From positions 1-7,098 of the forward strand of contig CAMLGR010000199.1 of NCBI GenBank assembly GCA_946479615.1: a stretch of DNA of 7,098 nt. The letters are read 5' to 3'. Under the pieces are notes generated by a model, which saw only the letters and a list, made by a program, of their open reading frames with translations, did not search any database and was not told where the DNA came from. Source of the DNA: an uncultured Bacteroidota bacterium (lineage in GTDB: Bacteria; Bacteroidota; Bacteroidia; Chitinophagales; Chitinophagaceae). Shown here piece by piece: positions 1 through 6,119 of the stretch (its first letter is position 1; each line of letters begins with the position of its first letter). The translations under genes were made by a program, and so were the position numbers.

Positions 1-2004
1 TGCATCTTTCAATCCCATTCCTTTTACATTGGGCATCAATCTGTCATTGACAGGATTGGTTTTAATGACTGGTGTATAATTACTGGCATATACACTACTC
101 CATTCGCTGGTATTGGCCGAATCTGCAAATGGCATTTTCAATGTGGTGTACACATTTTTTATATCCTGTGTATGACCGGCATAGAAATAAACCGAACTGT
201 CTTTTTTTGTCACATACATGCCGGGAGATTTTTTATCGACATACATCGCGTACAGTTTGGTGGCTATTTCCCTGAATACAGGCGCTGCCAACTGACCTCC
301 ATAGTGTAATGCAGCGTGAGGTTTTGTACGAACAACCACAATACAGGAATATACAGGATCGTTGGCCGGAAAATATCCAACAAACGATGCCTGGTATACC
401 ATATCATTATACCCGATATTCCCATCAGCTACGTGAGCTGTGCCCGTTTTACCCGCTACAGCAAACGGCATATCTTTGAATGCTGGCCGGCCCGTACCTT
501 CTGTAATCACCGCTTCCATACTTTCCTTTGCAGCTTTGATCACTTCAGGTCTGCAGAATTTATCATCCAGCACCACAGGGCTGAATTCCCGTATAGCCAT
601 TCCATCCTGGCGCACACTGTTAACCAGGTATGGTTTCACCATCACTCCGTTATTAGCGACACCATTATATAATGTCAGTGTATTGAGCGGGCTGACCTGG
701 AGGGCATATCCAAAGCTCATGGTGATCATGTTCATCACCCCACCATTCTTTTTATCCAATGGCGCTAATTGCGGAGAAGGAACATTGGAGAGATCGATAC
801 CCGAACGAACATCCATGTGATATTTATGCAGGTATTCCCTGAACTCTTTCGGATCATTGGCAAATGCTTTATAAGCGACTTTACCCATTCCCACATTGGA
901 ACTATGCGCAAAACATTCTTTTACCGATAAAACAGGTCTTGGCGCTCTTTCCGCATCATTGATATTTCTCGGACCCACCATCATATGACCTGCACTTCCT
1001 ACTTCTACCATATCTGTCAATGAAGAAGAACCTTTTTCCAACACCGCCAATAGTGTAACCAATTTGATAGTAGAACCTGGCTCTGTTACACGCAAAGCGT
1101 AGTTATCATCTTCCCAGTATTCTCCATCGGGGCGGCGACCGAGATTCGCCATAGCTTTGATCTTACCTGTTTTTGTTTCCATGACGATACAGGTGCCATA
1201 TTCCGCTCCGCTGGTATCCATCATTTTCAACAAAGCTGTTTCAGAAATGTCCTGGATATTTACATCGAGCGTTGTATAGATATCTTTTCCATTTTCAGGT
1301 TCTACCTGGTAACCTTCTACCGGTATGGCGCCGCCGGCAACAAAACGGACAAGACGCTGACCTTTCTGGCCGGTCAATAAACTATCATACGTTTTTTCCA
1401 ATCCCACATTCATCTTCCTCATCTTCCCATTGCTGGCGATATGTTCACGGGAAAGCCCGATAGTACGATTGGCCAATAAACCAAATGGTGATAACCGCTT
1501 GCTGCTTTCTTCTACAATAACACCGCTTTTATTCCGACCCAGCCTGACCAGCGGAAACTGGCGGAAGGTTTTATATTCTTCAAATGATAATTTCTTTTTC
1601 AGCAGGTAGTAGCGGTTCTTCTTATTATATCCATCCTGCAGATCCTTTTTATACTGATCTTTTGTTTTATCATGAAAAAATCCAGATAAGGAAATAGCGA
1701 ACGAATCAACATTCTGTTTGAATATTTTACCATTTTTGTCGCGTAATCCATCTGCGAGGAAATCGAGGTAAATATCAAATTGGGGAAGAGAAGTGCTGAG
1801 CATTTGTCCATCTTCACTATAAATAGTACCGCGGTCGGCATCCAGTTCCACGATACGCTGATGCATGCTGTCGTTCATACTGCGCCAGTAGCTGCCTTGT
1901 ATACGCTGGATGTAAAAAGCTTTACCCAGGATCAGCAAACTCAGTAAGACCATACCAAGAAAACTGACATATACCCGCCATAATATGTCACGACGTACTT
2001 CCAA
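1..2004 (-). CDS. ftsI: FtsI/PBP2-type septal peptidoglycan transpeptidase with PASTA tail (C-terminus cut by window edge)
   Basis: Class B penicillin-binding protein that cross-links septal peptidoglycan, anchored in the inner membrane with its catalytic part in the periplasm. I translated the frame by hand: it is open for 668 codons and leaves the window at base 1. A single membrane segment lies at about residues 11-32, followed by a dimerisation/pedestal region to about 235 and a transpeptidase domain from about 270. The three penicillin-binding motifs are intact: SxxK as S311-T-I-K314, SxN as S368-S-N370, and K519-T-G-T522. A PASTA-like domain starts near residue 656 (MPNVKGMGLKDA) and continues outside. 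The start is taken as TTG at 2004-2002, giving (M)EVRRDILWR. The frame is stopped upstream at 2028-2026 and no ATG or GTG lies between. The next in-frame ATG would cut into the membrane anchor. It lies 53 bases after ftsL, as expected in a dcw operon. Identity is secure; the exact start is less so. Confidence 0.95.
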   Translation of the reverse strand, partial: MEVRRDILWRVYVSFLGMVLLSLLILGKAFYIQRIQGSYWRSMNDSMHQRIVELDADRGTIYSEDGQMLSTSLPQFDIYLDFLADGLRDKNGKIFKQNVDSFAISLSGFFHDKTKDQYKKDLQDGYNKKNRYYLLKKKLSFEEYKTFRQFPLVRLGRNKSGVIVEESSKRLSPFGLLANRTIGLSREHIASNGKMRKMNVGLEKTYDSLLTGQKGQRLVRFVAGGAIPVEGYQVEPENGKDIYTTLDVNIQDISETALLKMMDTSGAEYGTCIVMETKTGKIKAMANLGRRPDGEYWEDDNYALRVTEPGSTIKLVTLLAVLEKGSSSLTDMVEVGSAGHMMVGPRNINDAERAPRPVLSVKECFAHSSNVGMGKVAYKAFANDPKEFREYLHKYHMDVRSGIDLSNVPSPQLAPLDKKNGGVMNMITMSFGYALQVSPLNTLTLYNGVANNGVMVKPYLVNSVRQDGMAIREFSPVVLDDKFCRPEVIKAAKESMEAVITEGTGRPAFKDMPFAVAGKTGTAHVADGNIGYNDMVYQASFVGYFPANDPVYSCIVVVRTKPHAALHYGGQLAAPVFREIATKLYAMYVDKKSPGMYVTKKDSSVYFYAGHTQDIKNVYTTLKMPFADSANTSEWSSVYASNYTPVIKTNPVNDRLMPNVKGMGLKDA

Positions 2005-2057
2005 TATCCTACACTTTAGTTGTTTTTATATCCAATGTTCTGCTGCGAACCGCCCGC

Positions 2058-2405
2058 TTAATTTCCCGCTACCGGCGTGATCACCATCGGTGATTCTGTC
2101 AGTTCTTTCAATCCCAATGGCTCTACAGCTTTCACCAATTCACTTTGTTTGCTCCTGAACATCACTTCGCTTTGCACTGTTTTATACTCGTGCTGTAATT
2201 CTTTTACATCACGCGTGGTACGGCTTATATTTCTTGTCATCTTGTCTGCATAGTGACCATTATAGATATAAATGATCGCCAGCAGCGTGAGAAAAAGAAA
2301 AAAAGGAATCTGTTTTACTACAGATTGATAGTTCAGCCATTTCTTCCAGCTGGTCACTGTCACCTGTTTTGATTCCTGCTCGTTGGTGGGTTGACTTTCG
2401 TTCAT
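2058..2405 (-). CDS. ftsL: FtsL-like cell division protein (Bacteroidota type)
   Basis: Small bitopic membrane protein of 115 residues between rsmH and ftsI, the position of ftsL in dcw clusters. FtsL normally forms a complex with FtsB/DivIC and FtsQ/DivIB and helps recruit and activate FtsW-FtsI at the septum. The sequence has a charged cytoplasmic N-terminus (about 1-30), one hydrophobic segment (about 34-49, FFLFLTLLAIIYIY), and then a heptad-like, charged region (about 55-92) suited to a periplasmic coiled coil. The tail EPLGLKELTESPMVI resembles other Bacteroidota FtsL-like proteins. FtsL diverges quickly, so the assignment rests on topology, size and position more than on residues. It starts at ATG 2405-2403. 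An AGGA at 2423-2420 is 14 bases upstream, rather far for a Shine-Dalgarno sequence. Confidence 0.85.
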   Translation of the reverse strand: MNESQPTNEQESKQVTVTSWKKWLNYQSVVKQIPFFLFLTLLAIIYIYNGHYADKMTRNISRTTRDVKELQHEYKTVQSEVMFRSKQSELVKAVEPLGLKELTESPMVITPVAGN

Positions 2406-2449
2406 GTACCGATTTTTTATCCTTTTGCAGGATGCTTTTCGTTAACCGC

Positions 2450-2480
2450 AATGTGACAAGGCTTTTTGGTTTATCACATT
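2450..2480. repeat. Short inverted repeat upstream of ftsL (AATGTGA / TCACATT)
   Basis: Perfect 7-bp arms at 2450-2456 and 2474-2480 are separated by 17 bases in the rsmH-ftsL gap. They could be a weak hairpin or a protein site, but arms of this length at this distance also occur by chance. No function is claimed. Confidence 0.25.
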
Positions 2481-2497
2481 ACTATTTCATAGGGTAA

Positions 2498-2521
2498 CAC
2501 CGGGGCGATAAGACCCCGGTG
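2498..2521. other. GC-rich perfect hairpin in the rsmH-ftsL gap
   Basis: The arms CACCGGGG (2498-2505) and CCCCGGTG (2514-2521) are perfectly complementary over 8 bp with an 8-base loop, standing out in an otherwise AT-rich, 192-base gap. No T-run follows it on either strand, so it does not look like a canonical intrinsic terminator. A transcript-stability hairpin or partial attenuator lowering expression of ftsL/ftsI relative to mraZ/rsmH is possible. The structure is seen directly; any role is inferred. Confidence 0.55.
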
Positions 2522-2597
2522 GTTTGTTCAAAGGGTTTTAGATTCATTACGTGTACGGATCATCATATAAGCGTATGTCAGGCAACCGTTGCTATTA

Positions 2598-3512
2598 CTA
2601 GACCATCATTATTTTTTCGGCAACCCGCAACTTTGCACTTCTCGCCCTGGTGTTCCGTTTCATTTCGTTATCAGAAGCAGTTACCGGCTTTTTAGTTATG
2701 ATTTTCCATTCATTGACGGTTTCGGTATTGACAAAGGGATTTTCTTCCGGTTCATCGAATGAACCGCGGCGGAAAAAATTCTTTACCAATCTGTCCTCGA
2801 GAGAATGAAAAGTGATGATAGCTGCCCGTCCTCCGGGTTTAAGCAGTTTTGGGAGCTGCTGCAACATTTCTTTCAATGCACCTAATTCATCATTCACTTC
2901 AATGCGCAAAGCCTGGAAAACCTGGGCAAAATATTTATTGGGATTTCCCTTTACCATTCCACGGAGAGCATTTTTAAAAGCATCTGTTGTTTTCAACGAT
3001 ACATTTTGCCTTACCTGCACGATTGCCTGCGCCAATGTTTTGGCATTGGTCACTTCTCCATATTGCTCAAAGAGTTTATGGAGCTGCTGACTGCTATACG
3101 TATTGACCACATCAAAAGCGGTAAGGGTTTGCCTGCGATCCATCCGCATATCCATATCTGCGTCGAATCGTATAGAAAAACCGCGTTGCGCTTCATCAAA
3201 CTGGTGACTGCTGACACCCAGGTCGGCCAAAATGCCATCGGCCTGGCTGACCGCATATAACCGCATGAACCGTTGCAGGTGACGAAAATTATGGGGCACG
3301 AAAATGACGCGCTCGTCTTTTGGCAAATTCTTTCTCGCATCTTCATCCTGGTCAAAAGCGACCAGTTTTCCCTGCGGACCTAGTTTTTCCAGGATCGCCC
3401 TGGAATGACCGCCACCGCCAAAAGTGCAATCCACATAAATCCCATCAGGCTGAATATTCAATCCTTCGATCGATTCAGCGAGCAGAACGGGTATGTGATA
3501 AGAAGAGGTCAT
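2598..3512 (-). CDS. rsmH: 16S rRNA (cytosine1402-N4)-methyltransferase RsmH (MraW)
   Basis: SAM-dependent methyltransferase that, in known members, adds the N4 methyl group to C1402 in the ribosomal P site of 16S rRNA. At 304 residues it is the usual full length. Family landmarks in order: HIPVLLAESIEGL at the N-terminus; the SAM-binding motif DCTFGGGGHS at 28-37; an acidic DQDEDA at 54-59; the family block ADLGVSSHQFD at 96-106, followed by RGFSIRFDADMDMRMD at 110-125; AAIITFHSLEDRLVKNFFR at 230-248; and the C-terminal NTRARSAKLRVAEK at 287-300. The start is ATG at 3512-3510, which matches the family N-terminus. There is no Shine-Dalgarno sequence: the upstream 35 bases are a pyrimidine-rich 7-bp repeat that can pair with the end of mraZ, so initiation may be affected by that structure. 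It lies between mraZ and ftsL, as is normal for dcw clusters. Confidence 0.97.
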   Translation of the reverse strand: MTSSYHIPVLLAESIEGLNIQPDGIYVDCTFGGGGHSRAILEKLGPQGKLVAFDQDEDARKNLPKDERVIFVPHNFRHLQRFMRLYAVSQADGILADLGVSSHQFDEAQRGFSIRFDADMDMRMDRRQTLTAFDVVNTYSSQQLHKLFEQYGEVTNAKTLAQAIVQVRQNVSLKTTDAFKNALRGMVKGNPNKYFAQVFQALRIEVNDELGALKEMLQQLPKLLKPGGRAAIITFHSLEDRLVKNFFRRGSFDEPEENPFVNTETVNEWKIITKKPVTASDNEMKRNTRARSAKLRVAEKIMMV

Positions 3513-3514
3513 TA

Positions 3515-3612
3515 AATAAGAAATAAGGAATGAGGAATAAGGAATAAGAAAGTTGATTTCCTACCGGATCTACACTTTCTCATTTCTGATTTCTTATTTT
3601 TCATTTCTCATT
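3515..3612. repeat. Imperfect 38-bp inverted repeat made of 7-bp units, between mraZ and rsmH
   Basis: The left side (3514-3548) is five consecutive 7-bp units fitting RAATRAG on the plus strand. The right side (3578-3612) is five units fitting TYTNATT. The two sides are roughly complementary, so 3515-3552 can pair with 3575-3612 around a 22-base loop (3553-3574). Of 38 positions, 29 are Watson-Crick. In the mraZ-rsmH sense transcript there are 3 further G-U pairs and 6 mismatches. The right arm contains the last three sense codons and the TGA of mraZ; the left arm ends 2 bases before the rsmH ATG. From memory, degenerate 7-bp repeats of this composition occur between genes in Bacteroidota genomes, but I could not check this. 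Its origin and function are unknown. Confidence 0.8.
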
Positions 3613-4065
3613 ACTTTCTCGTTCACTCATCACATCTTTCGCCAGGTTGCTGTATGCTTCCGGTGAGAATGATTCAAAGAGCTGTTTGTACTTATTACTA
3701 TCCCAGATTTCTATTTTATCTCCCGCCGCAGCCAGCACGATATCTTTTTGAAGATCGGCATGCACTTTCAGGTTGGGCGGTATCAGTAAACGACCCGCCG
3801 TATCCGGTTCCACTTTCGTAGCGCCATTCAGAAAATAGCGCCTGAATTCTCTGGCCTTCGGGTCGAAATCGTTTAACGCCCTGATCCTGGCGTATAACGG
3901 ATCCCAGTTTTTCACAGGGTACAGACACAAACATTTTTCAAACCCCCTGTTAATAACAAAATGGAGACTTTCTTCTTCCGGGAGCTGCTTTTTGAAGCCT
4001 GCCGGTAGAAGAAAGCGGCCCTTCGCATCTAACGTGGCCTCGAATTCTCCAAGAAAGTCTATCAA
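3601..4065 (-). CDS. mraZ: MraZ, SpoVT/AbrB-fold transcriptional regulator of the division/cell wall cluster
   Basis: DNA-binding protein with two tandem SpoVT-AbrB-like repeats. In studied bacteria it forms ring-shaped oligomers, binds direct repeats upstream of its own gene and regulates the dcw cluster. Counting from 4065 the protein has 154 residues. Repeat 1 shows DAKGRFLLPAG at 13-23 and repeat 2 DTAGRLLIPPNL at 88-99; these carry the conserved D-x-x-G-R core. The frame has no ATG at its beginning: an upstream stop at 4083-4081 leaves only TTG at 4071 and TTG at 4065. I chose 4065 because MIDFLGEFEATLDAKGR then aligns in length with the Bacteroides MraZ N-terminus as I remember it; 4071 would add two residues. 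The last codons (N-E-K-stop) lie inside the 7-bp inverted repeat, so the tail after DVMS may be derived from that repeat. Candidate MraZ boxes lie 33-67 bases upstream of the start. Confidence 0.94.
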   Translation of the reverse strand: MIDFLGEFEATLDAKGRFLLPAGFKKQLPEEESLHFVINRGFEKCLCLYPVKNWDPLYARIRALNDFDPKAREFRRYFLNGATKVEPDTAGRLLIPPNLKVHADLQKDIVLAAAGDKIEIWDSNKYKQLFESFSPEAYSNLAKDVMSERESNEK

Positions 4066-4092
4066 TATCAAGGGATTGTATCAATTGTGAAT

Positions 4093-4134
4093 TAATTGAC
4101 ACAAAATAACACATTTTACCACTCTGCACCCAAA
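4093..4134 (-). promoter_or_regulatory. Candidate MraZ operator (four boxes at 10-bp spacing) overlapping a putative dcw promoter
   Basis: Read on the minus strand, four 5-base boxes recur exactly every 10 bases: TGGGT (4132-4128), GTGGT (4122-4118), GTGTT (4112-4108) and GTGTC (4102-4098). From established knowledge, MraZ of E. coli binds TGGGN repeats with 5-base spacers and Mollicutes MraZ binds related AAAGTG-type repeats with similar spacing; the first box is an exact TGGGN. A promoter of Bacteroidota type overlaps them: TTTG at 4134-4131, a 22-base gap, then TATTTTG at 4108-4102, one T short of TAnnTTTG. This would place the transcript start near 4095, about 30 bases before mraZ. The spacing is seen directly; binding and promoter activity are inferred. 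Confidence 0.45.
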
Positions 4135-4184
4135 TTTTAGCGTTTTTATTTTTTCCACATAAGTGTATGACCTGAAAGGCTTTA

Positions 4185-4200
4185 CTGTAAAGGATTACAG
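4185..4200. repeat. Small palindrome in the divergent intergenic region
   Basis: CTGTAA and TTACAG are perfect 6-bp arms around AGGA, in the 266-base region between the divergent mraZ and the DUF3052 gene. It could be an operator or a small hairpin, or chance. No clear TTTG/TAnnTTTG promoter for the plus-strand gene was found in this region. Confidence 0.2.
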
Positions 4201-4331
4201 CGATTGTTAGTCAAATAATGACCAAAATCCGGTGTATTGACTGTGAATTGCGGTGGAAAAACTGTGGATATCACAAAAATAAGATGGTTTTTTACTCAAA
4301 TAACCGCACCTTAATAACAAATTTCAAGCGT

Positions 4332-4739
4332 ATGGCTGCCGGCTATTCAGGTACCCCACTTCTTAAAAAACTGGGCATTACACCAGGCATGAAAGTATTA
4401 CTGATCAATCAACCCGCTGATTATTATCAATGGCTGGAAGCAGATATCACCGGTCAGCTTTGTAATAAGAATGATATTCCTGCTTTCATTCACCTGTTTG
4501 CAGAATCAAATAAAGAGTTTGAATCAGTCATGAAAAAATTAAAACCCATTTATACAAAGCATACTTCCGTCATGATATGGGTATCATGGTATAAGAAAGC
4601 AGCAGGAATCGCTACTGATGTTACCGAAGATGTTATCCGCAATTATGCATTACGCAATGGCCTGGTTGATGTAAAAGTATGCGCGGTAAGCGAACAATGG
4701 AGCGGGTTAAAACTGGTAGTTCCATTAGCACTGCGATAG
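4332..4739 (+). CDS. DUF3052 family protein, function unknown
   Basis: A 135-residue soluble protein with no signal peptide or membrane segment. It matches the DUF3052 pattern: N-terminal YSGTPLLKKLGITPGMKVLLINQP (about 5-28), a central strand-helix region, VMIWVSWYKK near residues 79-88, TDVTEDVIRN (94-103), and the C-terminal GLVDVKVCAVSEQWSGLKLVV (109-129). No enzymatic residues are known to me for this family, so no function is given. The start is ATG at 4332. An ATG at 4218 would add 38 residues that do not resemble the family and look like translated leader sequence. It is transcribed divergently from mraZ and is 112 bases before queA, with a palindrome in between, so co-transcription with queA is possible but not shown. 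Confidence 0.82.
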   Translation: MAAGYSGTPLLKKLGITPGMKVLLINQPADYYQWLEADITGQLCNKNDIPAFIHLFAESNKEFESVMKKLKPIYTKHTSVMIWVSWYKKAAGIATDVTEDVIRNYALRNGLVDVKVCAVSEQWSGLKLVVPLALR

Positions 4740-4762
4740 CACATCGATGCAGAGATGAATTC

Positions 4763-4785
4763 AGATAAAATGATCATTTTTATCT
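4763..4785. repeat. AT-rich palindrome between the DUF3052 gene and queA
   Basis: A perfect 14-bp palindrome, AAAATGATCATTTT (4767-4780), is extended on both sides by AGAT/ATCT with one extra T in the right arm. It could be an operator, or a weak terminator-like hairpin for the upstream gene. The stem is AT-rich and has no following T-tract, so a terminator is not favoured. Confidence 0.4.
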
Positions 4786-4831
4786 ATGAAATCCGTGTTC
4801 CATTGCAAGGTTTTACTATTAAACAGATCAG

Positions 4832-4839
4832 TATCTTTG
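4832..4839 (+). promoter_or_regulatory. TAnnTTTG-like -7 element immediately before queA
   Basis: TATCTTTG fits the Bacteroidota -7 consensus TAnnTTTG exactly and lies directly before the ATG at 4840. The best upstream TTG (4803-4805) is 26 bases away, longer than the usual spacing, so the promoter is weakly supported. If it is active, transcription would start at or after 4840 and the ATG at 4852 would be the usable start. Confidence 0.25.
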
Positions 4840-4851
4840 ATGGCTCTGCCT

Positions 4852-6117
4852 ATGCATCCCAAACAACTTTCAATAAAAGATTATACCTACGACCTGCCCG
4901 AAGATCGCATCGCTGATTATCCATTGGCAGAAAGAGATGCTTCACGCCTGCTCATTTATAAAGAGGGTATACTTGAAGAAGATACTTATCGTCATATCGC
5001 TTCGCATATCCCTGCTGATTCTCTCCTGATCTTTAATAATACAAAAGTCATTGCTGCAAGATTATTGTTTCAAAAAGCCACAGGTGGCATTATTGAAATA
5101 TTCTGTCTCGAACCTGCCAACCAGGTTGCTATTACCAACGCTATGCTGCAACAGGGAACCGTGCAGTGGCAATGCCTGGTAGGTGGCGCTTCCAAATGGA
5201 AACATGGACAGGTATTAACCAAAACAATAACTACTGGTAAGGAAGATGTGATCCTCTCCGCCGCATATATCAGCCAGCAAAGCGGCTCCTTTACCATTCA
5301 ATTGTCATGGACACCCGCTTCATATAGTTTTGCAGAAGTATTGCATTTCGCCGGCGCTATCCCTTTGCCACCGTATATAAAACGTGCAGCTGAACAAAGT
5401 GATACGGAAAGATACCAGACAATTTATGCGCAACACGAAGGATCTGTGGCAGCACCTACAGCCGGTTTGCATTTTACCGATGCCATTTTCGAAAGCCTGG
5501 ATAAAAAAAATATCCATCGCGATTTTGTAACGCTGCATGTAGGCGCAGGCACATTCAAGCCCGTAAAAAGCAATACTATGGCCGGTCACGAAATGCATGC
5601 AGAATATATAGAGGTACGAAGAGAAACAATTGAGAATGTATTACAGCATATTGGTAAAAAGATCGTAGCTGTAGGCACTACTTCGTTCCGTACGCTGGAA
5701 AGTTTATACTGGCTGGGAGTAAAGTTGATAGTAACACGTGAACAATGGGCTGTACGCAACCAGTATTCACCGGGAAGAAGAAATTTTGCAGAAGGCGGAG
5801 CCACGATCGATCAATGGGAAGCCTATGATCTTGCTGCTGAAAATATCGCCGCAACGAAAGCACTCAGCGCCCTGCTGGAATATATGGATGCCTACACAAT
5901 GGAAAGATGGCTCGCCAAAACACAGATCATTGTTGCGCCGGGATATAAACCGAAAATCGTCAACGGGCTGATCACTAATTTTCACCAGCCGCAATCAACC
6001 TTGTTATTACTTATTGCCGCACTGGCCGGCGATGACTGGAGAAAGATGTACCAGTATGCACTGGATAATAAATTCCGTTTTCTTAGTTATGGAGATGGTT
6101 GCCTGATCTGGACCTGA
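4852..6117 (+). CDS. queA: S-adenosylmethionine:tRNA ribosyltransferase-isomerase QueA
   Basis: Cytoplasmic enzyme of queuosine biosynthesis: it transfers the ribosyl part of SAM to the 7-aminomethyl-7-deazaguanine base at the tRNA wobble position, giving epoxyqueuosine. The protein has 421 residues from ATG 4852, longer than the E. coli type and typical, as I recall, of Bacteroidota. Conserved blocks in order: YDLPEDRIADYPLAERDASRLL (13-34), FNNTKVIAARL (61-71), GGIIEIFCLEP (78-88), SVAAPTAGLHFT (198-209), HVGAGTFKPV (229-238) with GHEMHAEY (245-252), VAVGTTSFRTLES (272-284), NFHQPQSTLL (376-385) and RFLSYGDG (409-416). The frame is complete. The start is uncertain: 4852 gives MHPKQLSIKDY, the form I remember for the family; 4840 would add four residues, and 4786 a further 18 of unlike sequence. 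It converges on the histidine kinase gene with two bases between stop codons. Confidence 0.96.
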   Translation: MHPKQLSIKDYTYDLPEDRIADYPLAERDASRLLIYKEGILEEDTYRHIASHIPADSLLIFNNTKVIAARLLFQKATGGIIEIFCLEPANQVAITNAMLQQGTVQWQCLVGGASKWKHGQVLTKTITTGKEDVILSAAYISQQSGSFTIQLSWTPASYSFAEVLHFAGAIPLPPYIKRAAEQSDTERYQTIYAQHEGSVAAPTAGLHFTDAIFESLDKKNIHRDFVTLHVGAGTFKPVKSNTMAGHEMHAEYIEVRRETIENVLQHIGKKIVAVGTTSFRTLESLYWLGVKLIVTREQWAVRNQYSPGRRNFAEGGATIDQWEAYDLAAENIAATKALSALLEYMDAYTMERWLAKTQIIVAPGYKPKIVNGLITNFHQPQSTLLLLIAALAGDDWRKMYQYALDNKFRFLSYGDGCLIWT

Positions 6118-6119
6118 TC

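Noticed and set aside
1599..1841. Open frame of 80 codons on the minus strand, and other overlapping short frames within ftsI
   Set aside because: They lie inside the intact ftsI frame, which carries all penicillin-binding motifs; they are frame shadows.
2450..2480. CRP-like site (TGTGA ... TCACA) upstream of ftsL
   Set aside because: The half sites are separated by far more than the 6 bases of a CRP site; kept only as a low-confidence inverted repeat.
2529..2567. Short minus-strand reading frame (12 codons, starting MMIRTRN) in the rsmH-ftsL gap
   Set aside because: Too short, with no ribosome binding signal and no family resemblance.
2582..2592. GCAACCGTTGC palindrome just after the rsmH stop
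   Set aside because: Only 5-bp arms with a 1-base centre; it cannot form a hairpin and is likely chance.
3514..3612. The 7-bp repeats as a CRISPR array or tRNA-like structure
   Set aside because: Units are 7 bp without spacers and the arms are inverted relative to each other; there is no cloverleaf and no cas gene.
4081..4099. Inverted repeat TCAATT / AATTGA in the mraZ leader
   Set aside because: AT-only-biased 6-bp arms in an AT-rich region; chance is the simplest explanation.
4218..4331. N-terminal extension of the DUF3052 protein with several cysteines, from an ATG at 4218
   Set aside because: The extension does not resemble the family, which begins near MAAGYSGTP. The cysteine spacing forms no recognised metal site, and the stretch looks like translated leader.
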